Shown in pieces: positions 22,202 to 35,697 of a stretch of 64,000 nt of DNA. The notes below the pieces were generated by a model. The model did not search any database and was not told the origin of the DNA. It was given only the letters and a program-made list of their open reading frames with translations. Source of the DNA: Ypsolopha sequella (Eukaryota; Arthropoda; Insecta; Lepidoptera; Ypsolophidae); contig OW203987.1 in assembly GCA_934047225.1 (NCBI GenBank), positions 3,747,501 to 3,811,500 on the forward strand. The letters are read 5' to 3'. How positions within the stretch are numbered: position 1 is the first letter of the stretch; each line of letters begins with the position of its first letter. The translations under genes and the position numbers were made by a program.

Positions 22202-25200
22202 CTACGTCCCTCCCTCTGCTACTACCTCTTCTGTCAGTAATGCTGTAGATAGTATGGTCCTCACCGCGGCGTCATCAAGTTCCGGTATGGCGACGGTCCC
22301 GGCCCGCTCCCCCACCGCGGCGACCACGCGCGCCGCCGCCTGGCTGACCGCGGGCACGGCGTGTCTCCGCAGCGCGCCCACCTCCCACAGCGAGGAGCCC
22401 AGCGCGCGGGAATTGTGCGCACACGTCTCCTCCATCACGTACGGATCATTCGACACTGGAAGGGAAAGGAGGATTTAGATTTGCTAACTGAAAACTTTAA
22501 AAGTACGGTTTATCTCTCCTCACATTTTTTTTTTCATGTCTACTAGTGCATTGTTTATACTGAGGAATAAATGACGACAGTGGAACTAAACTGGTCTATC
22601 TGCCTTCGTAGTTTCTAACTTCAACATCTATTGCTATCGCTTTCAAATGTATGCTGAAGCAGGTTGGCCGCTAGCTGCACCAGACCCACTGCTTCCTCCG
22701 GCGACGCCAGCAGCGCCAGGCGGGACAGTTCAAGTAACTCACTGATAGCGGGCGCGTCTTCGTAGCAGATCATCCGCTTGAGCGCCGGGTGGCGGTGCAG
22801 CAGGTTGGCCACCAGCTGCACCAGACCCACTGCTTCCTCCGGCGACGCCAGCAGCGCCAGGCGGGAGAGGCGCTTCGCGAACGCCGCTACCAGGCTTTCT
22901 GGAAGATGCCTGTAACACACGTAAAAAATACCGTACTATGTCAGTGAGAAATGTAAAATATACCGTACTATGTCAGTGAGAAATGTAAAATATACCGTAC
23001 TATGTCAGTGAGAAATGTAAAATATACCGTACTATGTCAGTGAGAAATGTAACATATACCGTACTATGTCAGTGAGAAATGTAACATATACCGTACTATG
23101 TCAGTGAGAAATGTAACATATACCGTACTATGTCAGTGAGAAATGTAAAATACACCGTACTATGTCAGTGAGAAATGTAAAATATACCGTACTATGTCAG
23201 TGAGAAATGTAAAATATACCGTACTATGTCAGTGAGAAATGAAAAATATACCGTACTATGTCAGTGAGAAATGTAAAATATACCGTACTATGTCAGTGAG
23301 AAATGTAAAATATACCGTACTATGTCAGTGAGAAATGTAAAATATACCGTACTATGTCAGTGAGAAATGTAACATATACCGTACTATGTCAGTGAGAAAT
23401 GTAACATATACCGTACTATGTCAGTGAGAAATGTAAAATATACCGTACTATGAAATGTAAAATCCGATAGCTTATAATTTCACTAGGTTAGGTTAGTTTA
23501 TTCATTTATTTAGTTTAATAATACCTTGTAAAAAGTACCATGTAATTGTAAACTAACAACTGTATTTACTAGTAAAATTATAAACTATCGGACTATACGT
23601 ACAATCTTACGGTGATACATACAAATATAGATAAGCAAACAAACATCAGCATCATCAAAGTCTCTCTGGGCGAAATTCGTGCGCCAACTTTCCCCCACTA
23701 CATCGATTTTTTGCTCAAGATGTTTGCCGGAATGTGTACTGTAGTAGAAAATAACTGTACAATATATATGTAAATAAATTTAAGCCCGTGTGCCTGAGCG
23801 AAATAACTGTACAATATATATGTAAATAAATTTAAGCCCGTGTGCCTGAGCGAAATAACTGTACAATATATATGTAAATAAATTTAAGCCCGTGTGCCTG
23901 AGCGAAATAACTGTACAATATATATGTAAATAAATTTAAGCCCGTGTGCCTGAGCGAAATAACTGTACAATATATATGTAAATAAATTTAAGCCCGTGTG
24001 CCTGAGCGAAATAACTGTACAATATATATGTAAATAAATTTAAGCCCGTGTGCCTGAGCGAAATAACTGTACAATATATATGTAAATAAATTTAAGCCCG
24101 TGTGCCTGAGCGAAATCCTAGACCACCCATTCAAAAATTATAACAAAGCACAAAAAATTTTGAATTTTTGAAAATTTCCCATTTTTACTGTAGTTAGCGA
24201 TAGCGATATTTATCACTTTTAGTATGAAATTGTGTCAGATGACGTCACTTTTGATAGCCGATATATTGATTGAGATATCAAAAAATAATTTTACTGTTTT
24301 TAGTATTTTAATCACAATTGATTTTCATAAAAATCTTCATGTAGGAGACAGGCTGCCCGTTCTTCTTAGCAAGACTAATCGAATGGGCGGAGGTAGGCAT
24401 GTATTTATATATGTAACCTATTACTATGTAGTATATAGGATGGGATTTGGTCGGCCGCCTGGATTCGTGCTGGGGGCTCGGTTGGTGATCATTGAACCTT
24501 GTTCCTGGTCCCTGGCCGGGTCTCCGGTATGGGTTCGGGCGGTTGATTGGATTTCACCTTGTATAATAATATTTTACCTATAATTTTAATCGTATATATA
24601 TTGCTACATAAATTAAATAAACATTTAATCTAAGTAGTTCATGTACATTTATTATTTTATTACATATATTTTTATAAGATTAAAATTTGACTTGTGAAAC
24701 GTGTATTATATATACCTACTTTGCTAAATAAACTTTTTGAATTTTTGAATTTTGAATTTTGGCTCATTTTTGAATTTGTAGAATTTACTTTTCTATCGAA
24801 GGTTGAGCAACAAAATAAATAATAAAACAATTATTCATAGAATTGAAAAAAATCACAAATAAATATAATAAACGTAGGAGGTTGCAATTGTCATCGCTTA
24901 AAAAGATTTCTTCCAGACAATCTTTGGCCGGGATTTGTATACGGAAAACACTCGAAGGCTATGTACTGATACAGAAACTAATGTTACACACTTAAATAAC
25001 AAAGCAGATTCTTTAAATTTAGTTTCAGTGATGTCAAAACTTAATTTTCTTCATTGCAAAATAGTCCTTAATCGTTAGGAACAGAAGTTAAATTACTATG
25101 GAAAAATTCAAGTTTTGACAGCACTAAAACAAAAATTAAAACCTTCAGAATCAGCTTTAATATAGTGACAATATTTATCTATACAATTTATATATGATTA

Positions 25201-28200
25201 ATACGAAAACTATAATTGTATAAAAAGAAAAATCAAAACTCACGTGGAACTGAGGAAGATGTCTGCCAGATGCAGCAGCCGTTTCTTGTACCTCGTGGCG
25301 AACATGGAGGGCTCGAACATGGCGTAGAGGCGATCGTAGATGTCGGGGTAGTCGATGTTGTGTCGACGCACTAGGTCCAGCACGCCTTGCAGCGCCAGCA
25401 TGCTTATTGGACCACCTGGGGGCAAGTAGGGACATGGCAGGCATGAAATGTACTTCGCTGTGTGGCGCAAACTTAGATTCTATATGATTTGATCTTCTAA
25501 CAAAAGAAATAGTCAATATTCATCAAATTTAACCATGAACCTAAAATGACGGATTCAAGATGATAAAAAAAAAGATGGCGGCCGATTATGATAAAAAAAA
25601 ATAGTCTACATATATATTATATTTCGTATCCATTACGGGTTCCGTCAATGTTAGAAGTGAAAAGAATCAAAAAATTGCTTTATTAGACACGCCACATAAC
25701 GTCTATATTATTGGAAAAAGTCTTGTGAAAAGGGTCCCAGTGTAGTTCTGCTTACTATCTTTTGCCCGCGGCTTGGTCCGCATGGGTGTCAGATATAAAT
25801 TAGAATATGATTTTCCAATAGAACTTTAAAATCTCGTCAGGCAAAATATTTTCTTTTTTACAAAAGTACATTGACACTGTATGGTTGATTTTCGAAATAT
25901 CGTTTCTGCGAGCACGCCTTACCCTAAAATACATGTTTCATTATTTATTTGCAAGACTTTTACGCCAAGGTTCAAGATAATATACACACAGCAAAGCTTT
26001 GCACCCCGTTTTACTCTATAAGGGGGTGATTTTTGAAAAATACTGTGTTTTATTATTTGTTTTTCTGCAAACAGTATTTGTAATTGCAACACGCAGTGAA
26101 TACGATTTTCGATACAAAAATGGTCACCCCATTTCACCACCTGAGGGGTTGATTTTCAAAAAAATTAAAAAAACTATAAAAACATTAAAACTATTTAAAT
26201 GAGGCTGGGTACTCTCTTTCCCCCTCTTGTTAAGGCAAAGTTGTAATGACCAAAAGGCCAACAATAACCTATGCACTCCAAAAAAAAAATCTACTTCATC
26301 ATTAAACCCTGGACCAGTGGAGTATACTCAATTGCTTTGCAGATTACTTGAAAAACCCCAAACACTACTGTTTTAATAGATATCTGAAGAATATGTGTGT
26401 CTACCGCCGGCTTCCTACAACATACAACGAGCGCTTTGCAGATATGGATCCATTCTGTTCAAGTAAATCTGCGTTCAAACGCAACATTTCCCGGCGCCTG
26501 CTGGATCAACTATGATTATTATAAACCTTATCTACGAGTATATAGGTACTATTTATTATTCACAATTTTTATTTATTTAACACGTTTAACAGTTTAAGTT
26601 ATATTCTTAACCTACATCACGAATAAAACTTATTCTATGTAAACTCACCTTTATGCCCACCTGAAATAACAGACCCACACAAGTACACGTACACATACAC
26701 TCATCACTCCACACATTCTCACTTAGGCCTAATTGTGGTCTAAGCATTCTCACAAACAACGTCGACGATTCGGTGTGGCATGTTTGGCGGGACTAGGCTT
26801 GGTATAGGTGTTCTGTCTTTTTCTTTCAGTATTGAAACGACAGGGACGGAGCGCTTGAATCGGGTTTGGTCCTGTCAGACATGTGACATCGATCTGACAC
26901 CAATATCTAGTTTAGCAAGTCAACACAGAGTCTTGCGTCTTTTTCTTTTTCTTAATTTAGTTTTTTGCAAATTGTTTCATGTTAGTTCCTAGTATAACAT
27001 TATATATATTTATTGTTAGCATAGTGAAATCCGTAATTGGCACTATTAGCTGATGTTATATTTAGTTAATATTTTATGTATTTGCTGTGGATTTTTGTTC
27101 ATAAATAAAATAAAATAAAATAAAATAAAATAAAATAAATATCATAATTTCCCTCATTTTTTATGAAAAACTAAAACCGAAGCTTTCAGTTTTGAAAAAT
27201 TCGGAAAATCCTGTAACATTTATTTATTTTATTTTATCTCGGGATTAAAAATATTGACTGCCTAGCGTGAACGGTGTCGACAAAATGGAAGTTTTTTGGC
27301 AAAATTTTTAAACCTTTTTTTGAACCCCTTGCGGTGCGAATTTTCCAAAATCCTTTCTTAGTCGACAGTGGCGGACTGACAAACGTTGAGACTGTACATA
27401 AACTCAAGCCTATCTCCCAGGGTAAGCGAACACATGTTACGATCCTGAAACACCTCTTTCACATACAAGCCCATCAAATCAGATGCTTTAAATTAAACAA
27501 TACAGACCAGCATCAAGACTGTCACACAGCATGTCAGTGGCGAGCTGCGGTCTCGCCAGCAGCGGCATCACGCGCTCCACCAGCAACATAAGCGCCCGGC
27601 GATGTGTCCGCGAGGAGCTCATCAGCGGCCACTGGCACGCGAACCCCCAGCACCGGTTGGCGTAGCGGCGGCACGCCGCCGCGTTGTACATGAATTGGGG
27701 CTTGCCTGCAATTACATACTTTTGTTATTTAAACTTAACTTAGCAAGGTAGTTCTCATTGTTCAGCCGTCGTCGTTCGCAGCAACTGATCTAAGGAGAAG
27801 TTGCATCAAATTGCTGACATATATTATGTAGAGGTTATCACTATCAGAATAAACAGATTCATCACGTTCAGCTATCGTTGGTAAGTCGGTTATGTAAATA
27901 AACCGAATAAACCCACACGACCGATCATCGAAGTGTCAAACCACTATATATCCTAAGTCTATGGTCCATACCATGGTGGTGTAGTGGCCTGAAGTTAGCT
28001 TCATGTTTGACAGTAAATTTTTCCCAATGATTTTTGACGTTTGTTGAGGGTCGTGACCGAATCGTGAGTGTTTTCTTGGTGTTTTTGGTGGAAAATAGTA
28101 GTTTATTGTGATCTGATAACCACACTCATAATCTACAACAGAAAAAATGTGCTATAAACATGCAATTTAATTTACGAACATGTCATGTCATGCATGATCA

Positions 28201-30431
28201 TGATCAAATTACCCTTTGAATCGTTAAGCAACCTATATATTATCTGTGAAATAATGTTGTCATGTTGAAATACAGTGTTGAATGATACTCACCTTCCATG
28301 TCGCAAAGCACTTTCTCCTCATTTTCATCATCGTCCATCCTGTCCTTCATCTTGGTCCTGACATCAGGTGAGATCTCGGTCATCAGCAGTTTATCCAGGA
28401 GCTCCAAGTAATTCTGGATGTATATGGCTGTTGGTGACCTGGTGGAACAATAAAACATTCAAGTTTCAGTAATACTACATCTACTAATGATGTTTTATGA
28501 CCTTGTTAATCTTTTTTTTTAATAAATATGATAAATTGACTTTTTTGTTTTTTTAATTATAAACCATTTGGGCCAAAATATATCTTACACTATTTAATTT
28601 AATGTTTTTTTTAATTTTTGTATATTAATAGGCTGGACACAATGAACAGACTGGAGTAGTTTTGACATTTTCATGTCACAGTCCTGGCTGTAAAGATTTT
28701 ATATCATAAAGTTAAACTCACTTGCGGTAAGCCAATGTCGGAAGAACTTTGAGTCCATATTGTTGCACATCTCGGTATTCACTGAACTCTTGAAACCTGG
28801 CGATTGGTGCTGACATGGACATTTCAGAGTCCAGAAGAACATTGAATATGTTCTGGAAAATACAAAAAATGTATCAATAAGAAAATATATCATAGGCAGA
28901 ACTTAAATACAAAATTTAGAGCTCTACTAAAATACTGCTGAACTGAACTGATACTGAACACAAAACAGGTACGAATATACCATAAAACTAAAAGCACAGG
29001 GGCAGTTATGTTAGATTTCATCAAATGTAACCTCCCTCGACTCATTAACATACATCAGTGCGGTATAGAAACACATAAGTAAATCTAGAATTGAGGAACA
29101 CTGAATCAGAACTCTCCTTGCAATGAAAAACTCAATAAGTACCAAAATTATATGAAAACTTGCTGAAAATTCATGGAATTACTATGATGGGGATAGCCAA
29201 CCACCTTCAGAAGGCCGTTCAAAAATAACATTTTTGTTAGGTTCCAAACGGACAATAGGATAGCACATAAAATTATCAATGCATGCAACACAGATGGCAT
29301 CAGAACCTGTGTCGCGGCACCTAATTTATGAATGGAACTCAGCAGCTTTTGTCTGGGCAAGTCCCTGGGGCATTTGCACAACAATGTCATACTGGTTGCG
29401 GGTGGCGGCTCACAACGCACAGGACATGATTGGTGACTGATCTGCATCTGCTGAAACTGGTTGTATATCCTGATCATTGTTATTATTTCAAGTGAGCTGT
29501 TTGTTTACATAAAGTACCAAAATACATTAATTTGCTTCAATCACAGATTTCCCTTGTCTCATTGTAGTGTGGTTGGTTAGCTATCTGGGGATCTAAAAAG
29601 GCCGACTTGGGTCAATCATAAAATTATTTGAAAGTAAGATGGAGTCAGAATTTTTGCATGCATGCAAAAGAGGCGGCATTAGAATGGAATCATAATATGA
29701 TTCATCCAAAGCGGCCTTTTTACAGGACCTGATCTGCCTCAGCTTCTGTAAGGCTGTAAGTGCTCTTGGTGTTTACCTTAAGTCTTCCAGCCGGAAACTG
29801 ATAGCCTGTAGAGCTTTCCAAAGGATAGCGACCCTCCGCCTGCATCAACTTGCAAGCTGTGACCAAAGCTTGAAGCTTGGAGCTGGTACGACCACGCTTT
29901 ATACATTCCAGAGTACATTTCAGAGCAGACTCGTAGCATTCAATCAGCCATCTTGTATATTGACCTTCTAGTGATAAATCTGAAATATATTTAAGGTTAG
30001 TTCAATAAAAGCAATTTCATTTTGTATACTTTAGGCAAATAATTATCATCTTCGATTGTTTTATTAGTATTAGGTATGTCAAATAACTCAATGTAAAGTC
30101 AAGCAAAGTGCACAAAGTAGGTACGTAAAGAGAAGTATGAAATAGTATATACCTGCTGGGCACAGCGGAACAACTTTTTCGACCAATTCCCCTCGCTTTA
30201 GTAATTCCGCGAATATCACCTCAATCGTTAGCAAGAGGGGTGTGTAGTTATCAGTTTCAGCCTGAAAAAAAGCAATTATTTATTGATCTCTGTAACCTCT
30301 AGGCTGTCCTGCGGCGGTGTCGGGCGGTGCAAACCCACCTCAAACATTTTTATGATATCAGCCAGGTTGTTAGCATGTTTCTTGGAGTTGAGAAACTCGT
30401 TGGCTTTATTCCGTAAATGTGTAGAAGTCAT
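22202..30431 (-). CDS. NOC4L: NOC4, nucleolar complex protein 4 homolog (complete)
   Basis: Nine exons, minus order: 30339-30431, 30153-30261, 29777-29979, 28722-28852, 28293-28438, 27508-27705, 25244-25415, 22743-22909, 22202-22455. They total 1,473 nt: 490 residues plus TAG, close to the usual length (about 515 in human). Every intron is GT-AG and phase holds throughout. Landmarks: ISMLALQGVLDLVRRHNIDY, RLLHLADIFLSS, LPESLVAAFAKRLSRLAL, and ALGSSLWEVGALRRH, all in the CBF/Mak21-type domain of the C-terminal half. Known NOC4 works with Nop14 in the nucleolus in small-subunit pre-rRNA processing and 40S export. The frame is also open up to an ATG at 30500 (23 extra codons); the start at 30431 is preferred but not proven. 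Intron 8 carries a copy of exon 8 sequence. Confidence 0.95.
22658..22727 (-). repeat. Partial copy of NOC4 exon 8 inside intron 8
   Basis: About 70 bp matching 22799-22868 of exon 8 with a few mismatches, displaced by 141 bp (47 codons). It sits 14 bp past the splice donor of exon 8, in the same orientation and same reading frame, and the unspliced frame runs through it to a stop near 22621. It repeats the peptide SRLALLASPEEAVGLVQL. Confidence 0.9.
22921..23460. repeat. 32-bp minisatellite, about 17 copies, next to a splice acceptor
   Basis: Unit TACCGTACTATGTCAGTGAG + AAATGTAAAATA, with an A/C variant (AAAATA or AACATA) scattered through the array. It starts about 10 bp upstream (in gene sense) of the NOC4 exon 8 acceptor at 22910. 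On the gene strand each unit contains CTCACTGAC, a branch-point-like string. Confidence 0.97.
23747..24114. repeat. 52-bp minisatellite, seven copies
   Basis: Unit starts GAAATAACTGTACAATATAT and ends AAGCCCGTGTGCCTGAGC. The copies look identical apart from the edges. In the same NOC4 intron as the 32-bp array. Confidence 0.97.
25000..25165. mobile_element. MITE relative with inverted ends
   Basis: Ends resemble AAAGCAGATTCT and AGAATCAGCTTTAA with inner GATGTCAAAACTTAATTTTC / TTTTGACAGCAC. Diverged relative of the MITE at 49709-49875. In a NOC4 intron. Confidence 0.6.
26780..27140 (+). mobile_element. Retroposon-like repeat with a TAAAA tail
   Basis: Contains a diverged block (GACAGGGACGGAGCGCTTGA ... 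TTTGGTCCTGTCA) of the body seen at 9735 and 18370. It ends in ATAAA/TAAAA repeats at about 27101-27140, as expected of a retroposon tail. Left boundary uncertain. Confidence 0.45.
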
Positions 30432-31917
30432 TTTCGGGCCGGGACACTGTATTTTAATGATAATATGATGAAACTGCGATTTAGCAGCAACAAAATACAA
30501 GCAAAAGAAATGTCAAGTTCATCATTCACATTCAACACAAGTCGCAACAAAATGTCAAGAACTTGATTTTCGAACGTACCGCGGCTCTATATCCATTCAT
30601 GATCGGGCTCGCACACTATTTAGAATCTGATCAACAGCGTGTTCCGCATGACGCTAATAGTGCTAAAATTTAATGATCAAACGAATTTACCTGTACTTAA
30701 TAATAATAAATAGTAGATTTGGTGTGTTCGCGGACCGAGACTACAATATGGTTATCATCGTGACCGTGGAAGGATTTGCAGGTAAGATTACTAGGTACCA
30801 TCAAACGACTCACGCCCATCTAGTCGCTCAGAAAGAATATTGGCGTCCATCACTTCTTACAGTGCATCAAATTTGTTTATGTTACGTGAATACAAATGGT
30901 ATACTACTTCACTAGGTCCAAGAAGTGATTTTTTCTAACTTTGAGTCATGATTTAATAATAAACTCATATGCACTGAATAACCTATTTTTTAAATTTCCA
31001 CCGGCTGTCTGTCACTTTTCATAGATCGCTCAGAGTGCAAACGCTCTGAAGCATAAGCAATGATAGCATAACATGGCGTTGTTAGTGATGTCATCTATGA
31101 CGTTATAGCGACCATTGTATGGCTATCGTTATCGCGCTAACACTGACTCGGAATGACCGTTGAAGCGATAAAACCGATTATGTCATCATTCGAAACGCGC
31201 TTTATGTCGTATAATGAGGGGTTTTCAAAGTCAAATTAAAAAAGAAAAAGTAGTACTGAACGACTCAATAGATGGCGCAGCCTGTACTAAAAGTGTCAAA
31301 AAATGTCTTCCTGGCACACGAACCTATACCCTAACCGGACTGAGTACTTGTTTCAAAAAACGTGAAGAACGAGAAGTCATACTAGATAATTTCATCTCTG
31401 TCTAAGTAGGGTAACCATATTTAAAAATAATTGATTGAGACCACGTAGGTAGTAAAAACCGTATTCAAAACATTTATTTTATTGGTTTAAAGTCTTCTGC
31501 TTTAAAATAGCGGCTGCAGACTACTGGATTTTTGCACTTTACTTCGTTTCCTAAAACTTCTAACCATTTTCTTCGGATATTTTCAGTTTTTGGAAGACTG
31601 TAATGTAAAACCCAATATCATGGTTACTCTAGCGGTATCAATGTAAACATGTATCATTTCTCCGAGAAAACGTTGTAATTATGCCTTACCTATAAAACGA
31701 TATCCCACAATTCCCAAAAATTTGGCTTCTGCAGCCCTTCACGCTGCATGCTTTAACCATTTTTGCAAAAAATTATAAATTTTACAATTTTGTTTTCAAA
31801 TGTCACGGCCGTGGCGCCATTTTTAGAAAAAGGGTTACCAGTTTGCAAGCATAAGAATAATCCCAACTTTATTAAGGAATGATTGATCTTACATTTACGG
31901 ATAAAACTAAATGTAAA
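30432..31917. other. NOC4 upstream flank with decayed repeats
   Basis: NOC4 promoter and 5' UTR should lie just after 30431; no core promoter motif was placed. Around 31213, ATGAGGGGTTTTCAAAGTC resembles the end of the TIR element at 33461. No other gene recognised. Confidence 0.35.
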
Positions 31918-33050
31918 ACATAAATAAACCGAACAAAAAAATAGTGACGGACTTCAAATGTAACTGCAGCCATTCGCTAAAAAGCTTAAAATAATTATAA
32001 AATGACAGATGGTACCGAAATAACACTTTTTCCGCCTTCTTTCTTCCTAAAAAATATGTTCTTTAGAAGTCGGCGCTCTTATATTGGTTTCTGTGTTGCT
32101 ATAACCAAGGGAACGCGGTCACTTTTAAAGAACATATTTTTCAGGAACAAAGAAGTCGGAAAAAGTGTTATTTCAGTACCATCGTTCATTTTATAATTAT
32201 TTTCAACTTTTTTGCGAATGGCTGCAGTTACATTTAAAGTCGGTTACTATTTTTTGTTAAAAGTTTATTATTTTACATTTTTAGTGTTGACGGGTCAAAT
32301 TGTGTAATGTGGATAGTTCTTGTAAACGCGCTGTTGATATAAAACGAAGGACAAGTAATAATTGGTTATATTTAATAAATACCCTGTAATCAGCACCCTA
32401 ATACAAACTGATTGCCGTAATATCAAGTTATGTGCTGTCACCCGTTGAGGAGTTCTATGGTAATGAGGCCAAGATCAAAGTTCAGGTGGAGAAATTACAA
32501 TTTACAAGTAGTACTCGGCAATCACTATCCTAATACAAAGCGATTGCCTTAATCTTGAGTGGTATGCTGTCGTCCGTTAAGGAGTTCTATGGTGGTGAAG
32601 CCAGGATGGAAGGTCAGGTGGGTATTCTGATAATTTCCAAGAAATGCCCGACAATCAGCACCCTACCAAAGTGATTGCCGCAATCTCGAGGTAAGTGCTC
32701 TCATTCGTTAAAGAGTTCTATGGTAATGACTTAATAAGACCAGGATCGAAGGTCAGGTGGAAGATTGACAATTTCCAAGTAATACTCTGCGATCAACATC
32801 GTAGTACAAAGCGATTTCCTTAATATCAAGTGGTACGCTGTTACTTTCTGAGGCGTTCCACTGCCTATCTCTGAAAACTTTCATCAGATCATGGTCAATC
32901 TTAAAATGGGACCTACCTCAAAGGAAATTTTTCCAAACAAAAAAAGAATCATTCAATTCAGTTCAGAATTGACGGAGATAAGGAATAACATACCCAAAAA
33001 AAATACAGTTGAATTGAGATCCTCCTCTTTTTTTCAAGTCGGTTAAAAAA
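31918..33050. mobile_element. 1.1-kb non-autonomous element, copy 2
   Basis: Same plan as 9885-11010: palindromic head (31940-32260, arms with AAAAAGTGTTATTTCAGTAC and complement), internal ~140-bp units with GAGTTCTATGGT, and end TTTTTTTCAAGTCGGTTA. It is clearly diverged from copy 1, so the two insertions are not recent duplicates of each other. Confidence 0.7.
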
Positions 33051-33460
33051 AAAGTATTTACTAAAAGCTAAATACTATAAAGTCGTTGAAAAACTAAATC
33101 GTGAAAAACTCAAGCCTACCATCGCAATTTGTTTTTTTTGTGATGGCAACTGTGCGAGTAGGACACAGGCATCGACTGTGTGTTGTCCCGCTCGGCACGT
33201 TTTCTCTAGTTGGTTGTGTCATAATAAAATAACTTTTAACTGTATGAAATAGAGTCTATTTTTCTACGCGTAACATCCTTCAGTGCTCAATCCAGTTTAC
33301 GTATACATCCATGTCCTGGCAACACTAGTTTCTTTTGATTTTGACACTTCTTCTTTGCTTCGTTCTTTTTTGTGGTCAATCCATGCCTCACATGTATTAT
33401 TGCTAAGATCTATTGTTTTTTCCGTAATTAATTCTTAGGGAAACTGTCCTATATTTTTAC
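33051..33460. other. Intergenic, no feature recognised
   Basis: Read on both strands; nothing beyond AT-rich sequence and short repeats. Confidence 0.3.
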
Positions 33461-33988
33461 AATGAGGGCTTTTCATGACAGCTCTTAGTCAAGTTTCACC
33501 AAAATGAACTAGATGGCGCTGACGTATGCTCTAATTTCAAAAATGTATGACGTAACAAAATCTACTCTATGACAAGACCGAACTTCATATATTATAATAA
33601 AGAATTCAATATATTTAATATTATATAGTACTATTTTCCACATAAGCGTTAGATTGTGGAAAAATCAATAATGAAATAGCATTAATTACCTAATTCTTTG
33701 GATAATGTAACTTAAATTAAACTTTAAATGTTTTGGTGCTAGAGTGTCTTTTTTCACCAACTAAAGTCTAATCCACAAAAAAAAACCAGCCATTAAAAAC
33801 AATATTTCTCCGCTAAAATGGGTTTCTAAACCACCAGTTTTAGTGCAAATTCCCTAAGTTGGCAACACTGAATCAGGAACCATAGAGTAGACTGTATATT
33901 TTTGACATGAGAGCATGCGTCAGCGCCGTCTATTGATCGCACTCTGAACTATTTTTTTTTTTTTAATGCTGTCTGAAAAGCCCTCATT
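33461..33988. mobile_element. TIR element (AATGAGGGCTTTTC ends)
   Basis: Left end AATGAGGGCTTTTCATGACA, right end TGTCTGAAAAGCCCTCATT. Inner inverted blocks include AGATGGCGCTGACG on the left and CGTCAGCGCCGTCT on the right. No coding capacity. Target duplication unclear. Confidence 0.6.
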
Positions 33989-34264
33989 AGCTACAACGAT
34001 GGGCTGACCATGTTAAAAGTTGAATGACATACCAAGCTATTTTGTTAACGTAAACAATATATATAGAAAACAACACAATATAAACACAACGAAATAGGAA
34101 TGTCTTTATGAAGGTTGTTGTTGGATTTGACAATTGACTTGACAATTTTTATCTTGCTGCCCACAGATTAAAAAATAATCTAAGCTTTTTGACACTTGAA
34201 AGCAGGGTAACGCCATCTATGTTTACTTCTGAAAGCTTGATCAAGGTCAGTCTGGAAAACCGCT

Positions 34265-35555
34265 CATTAGGTAGCGTTCCTAAGCGCCGGGGTAAATGTA
34301 AAAATGAACTGTCACCAGTTCCACAACCCGAGTAAAAACGGAGAGCTCCGAACAATTCTCAAAGTTGTTCATAACCTTTTCAGAAATATAAAATTTACAT
34401 CGAAATAGAAATGTAAAATTAAATTAAATTAAGCTTAGCCACCCAACGAGGTAACGCTGCCAGTGTCTTGGGTCCCTCTCATCTGGCAGTGATTTGGAAA
34501 AAGTTTTTTATTTAATTTAATTTGTTTAGGAAATTTATTTATTTTTACTTAGTTTAGATACAAACACTGTTATATGATAAATTGTTTTAAATAAACTTTT
34601 CACAGTAAAATTTTACACGCCGTAAATTCAGAGGTTTTTTTCACTTTGACATTTGTCATAACATTACGCGCCAATTTTTGGTTTCTAGGTTATAGAATTC
34701 TTCGGAGTGACTCGTAAAGCCATTTTATTTCGGTAATAATGTTACAATATACAAAAATATCTTTTGCCACGTAAATAAACTGCCTTTACAAAGTGGCCGT
34801 TCCAAAACGATTATAAAAATATAGCTTGATTAGAATAGCAGCTGTAAGGATTACTAACGCCACAACTTTGTACTAGCGGCTAAAAACGAACTAATTTTTA
34901 ACACATGCTTTTCGCTGTATTCTTACAAATAAGTAAAAATAATTTACTAAAAATAACATGGAAAGTAAACAGTATTGAGTATTTTTTTTCTTTTAGAAAG
35001 CAGTTAATTGTAGTTGGTTTGTAATTACAAAAATAACGATTTGATTTTTATACGTCACGACAATTGATTAAAGTGAGTCGATCATTTTAAGATTAACCGA
35101 TAGTTTGTATGAATGTTTGAAGTAAATACCAGTGGCAGCAGATTCGGTGATATTAAATCACTTGTTTATTTGCCCTTAAGCATTTACAAAAGATTCCTGT
35201 ATTTGTAATAAGCATAATATAATAATCGAGTTAAGTAAACTTAATTTTAATGTTGATCTATTGAATATAAAATAACTAGCCTGATGACTTTTTTCCTATA
35301 AAAAATTTGTAGGGTGAATAGTTTTCAAAAAAAAGCAGCTACTAGAACTCAGTCGATAAACAGACACACAAAATCTCGATTTACTAAGTAATGTCCCATC
35401 ACTAAGGGAGGTACTTCGAGAGCTGTCATTCTAATCAAGCTATATTTTACAAACTATACTGAGAAACTATAGTATTCCACCTCTCTTTCACTTTTACGAA
35501 GTAAACTTTTTTAATAAATTTTACCCTGGCGCTTAGGGGAACGCAACCTCATACA
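34265..35555. mobile_element. TIR element A, 5' of the DUF2358 gene
   Basis: Left end GGTAGCGTTCCTAAGCGCC, right end GGCGCTTAGGGGAACGCAAC (inverted). Internal inverted blocks AGCTTGATTAGAATAGCAGC (34837) and ATTCTAATCAAGCT (about 35439). Shares TTTTGGTTTCTAGGTTATAG and neighbouring blocks with element B in opposite orientation. Boundaries approximate. Confidence 0.45.
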
Positions 35556-35697
35556 AAAAAAATCTATCAGCTGTCTTGTCTGTTCCGATCTGTCACTGTC
35601 ACTTTTATTCCGTGTGATGGCGAGATTCTCTGCATATTTCTTTTTTCAATAGTTCCCAATGTTTGTGGGTTAAAAGAATTTAATTGCGAGTGTAAAC

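Noticed and set aside
22921..24114. CRISPR-like array
   Set aside because: Units are contiguous minisatellite repeats without unique spacers, in an animal intron.
29148..29477. 109-codon minus-strand frame in a NOC4 intron
   Set aside because: No family resemblance; the NOC4 exons on either side join in phase without it.
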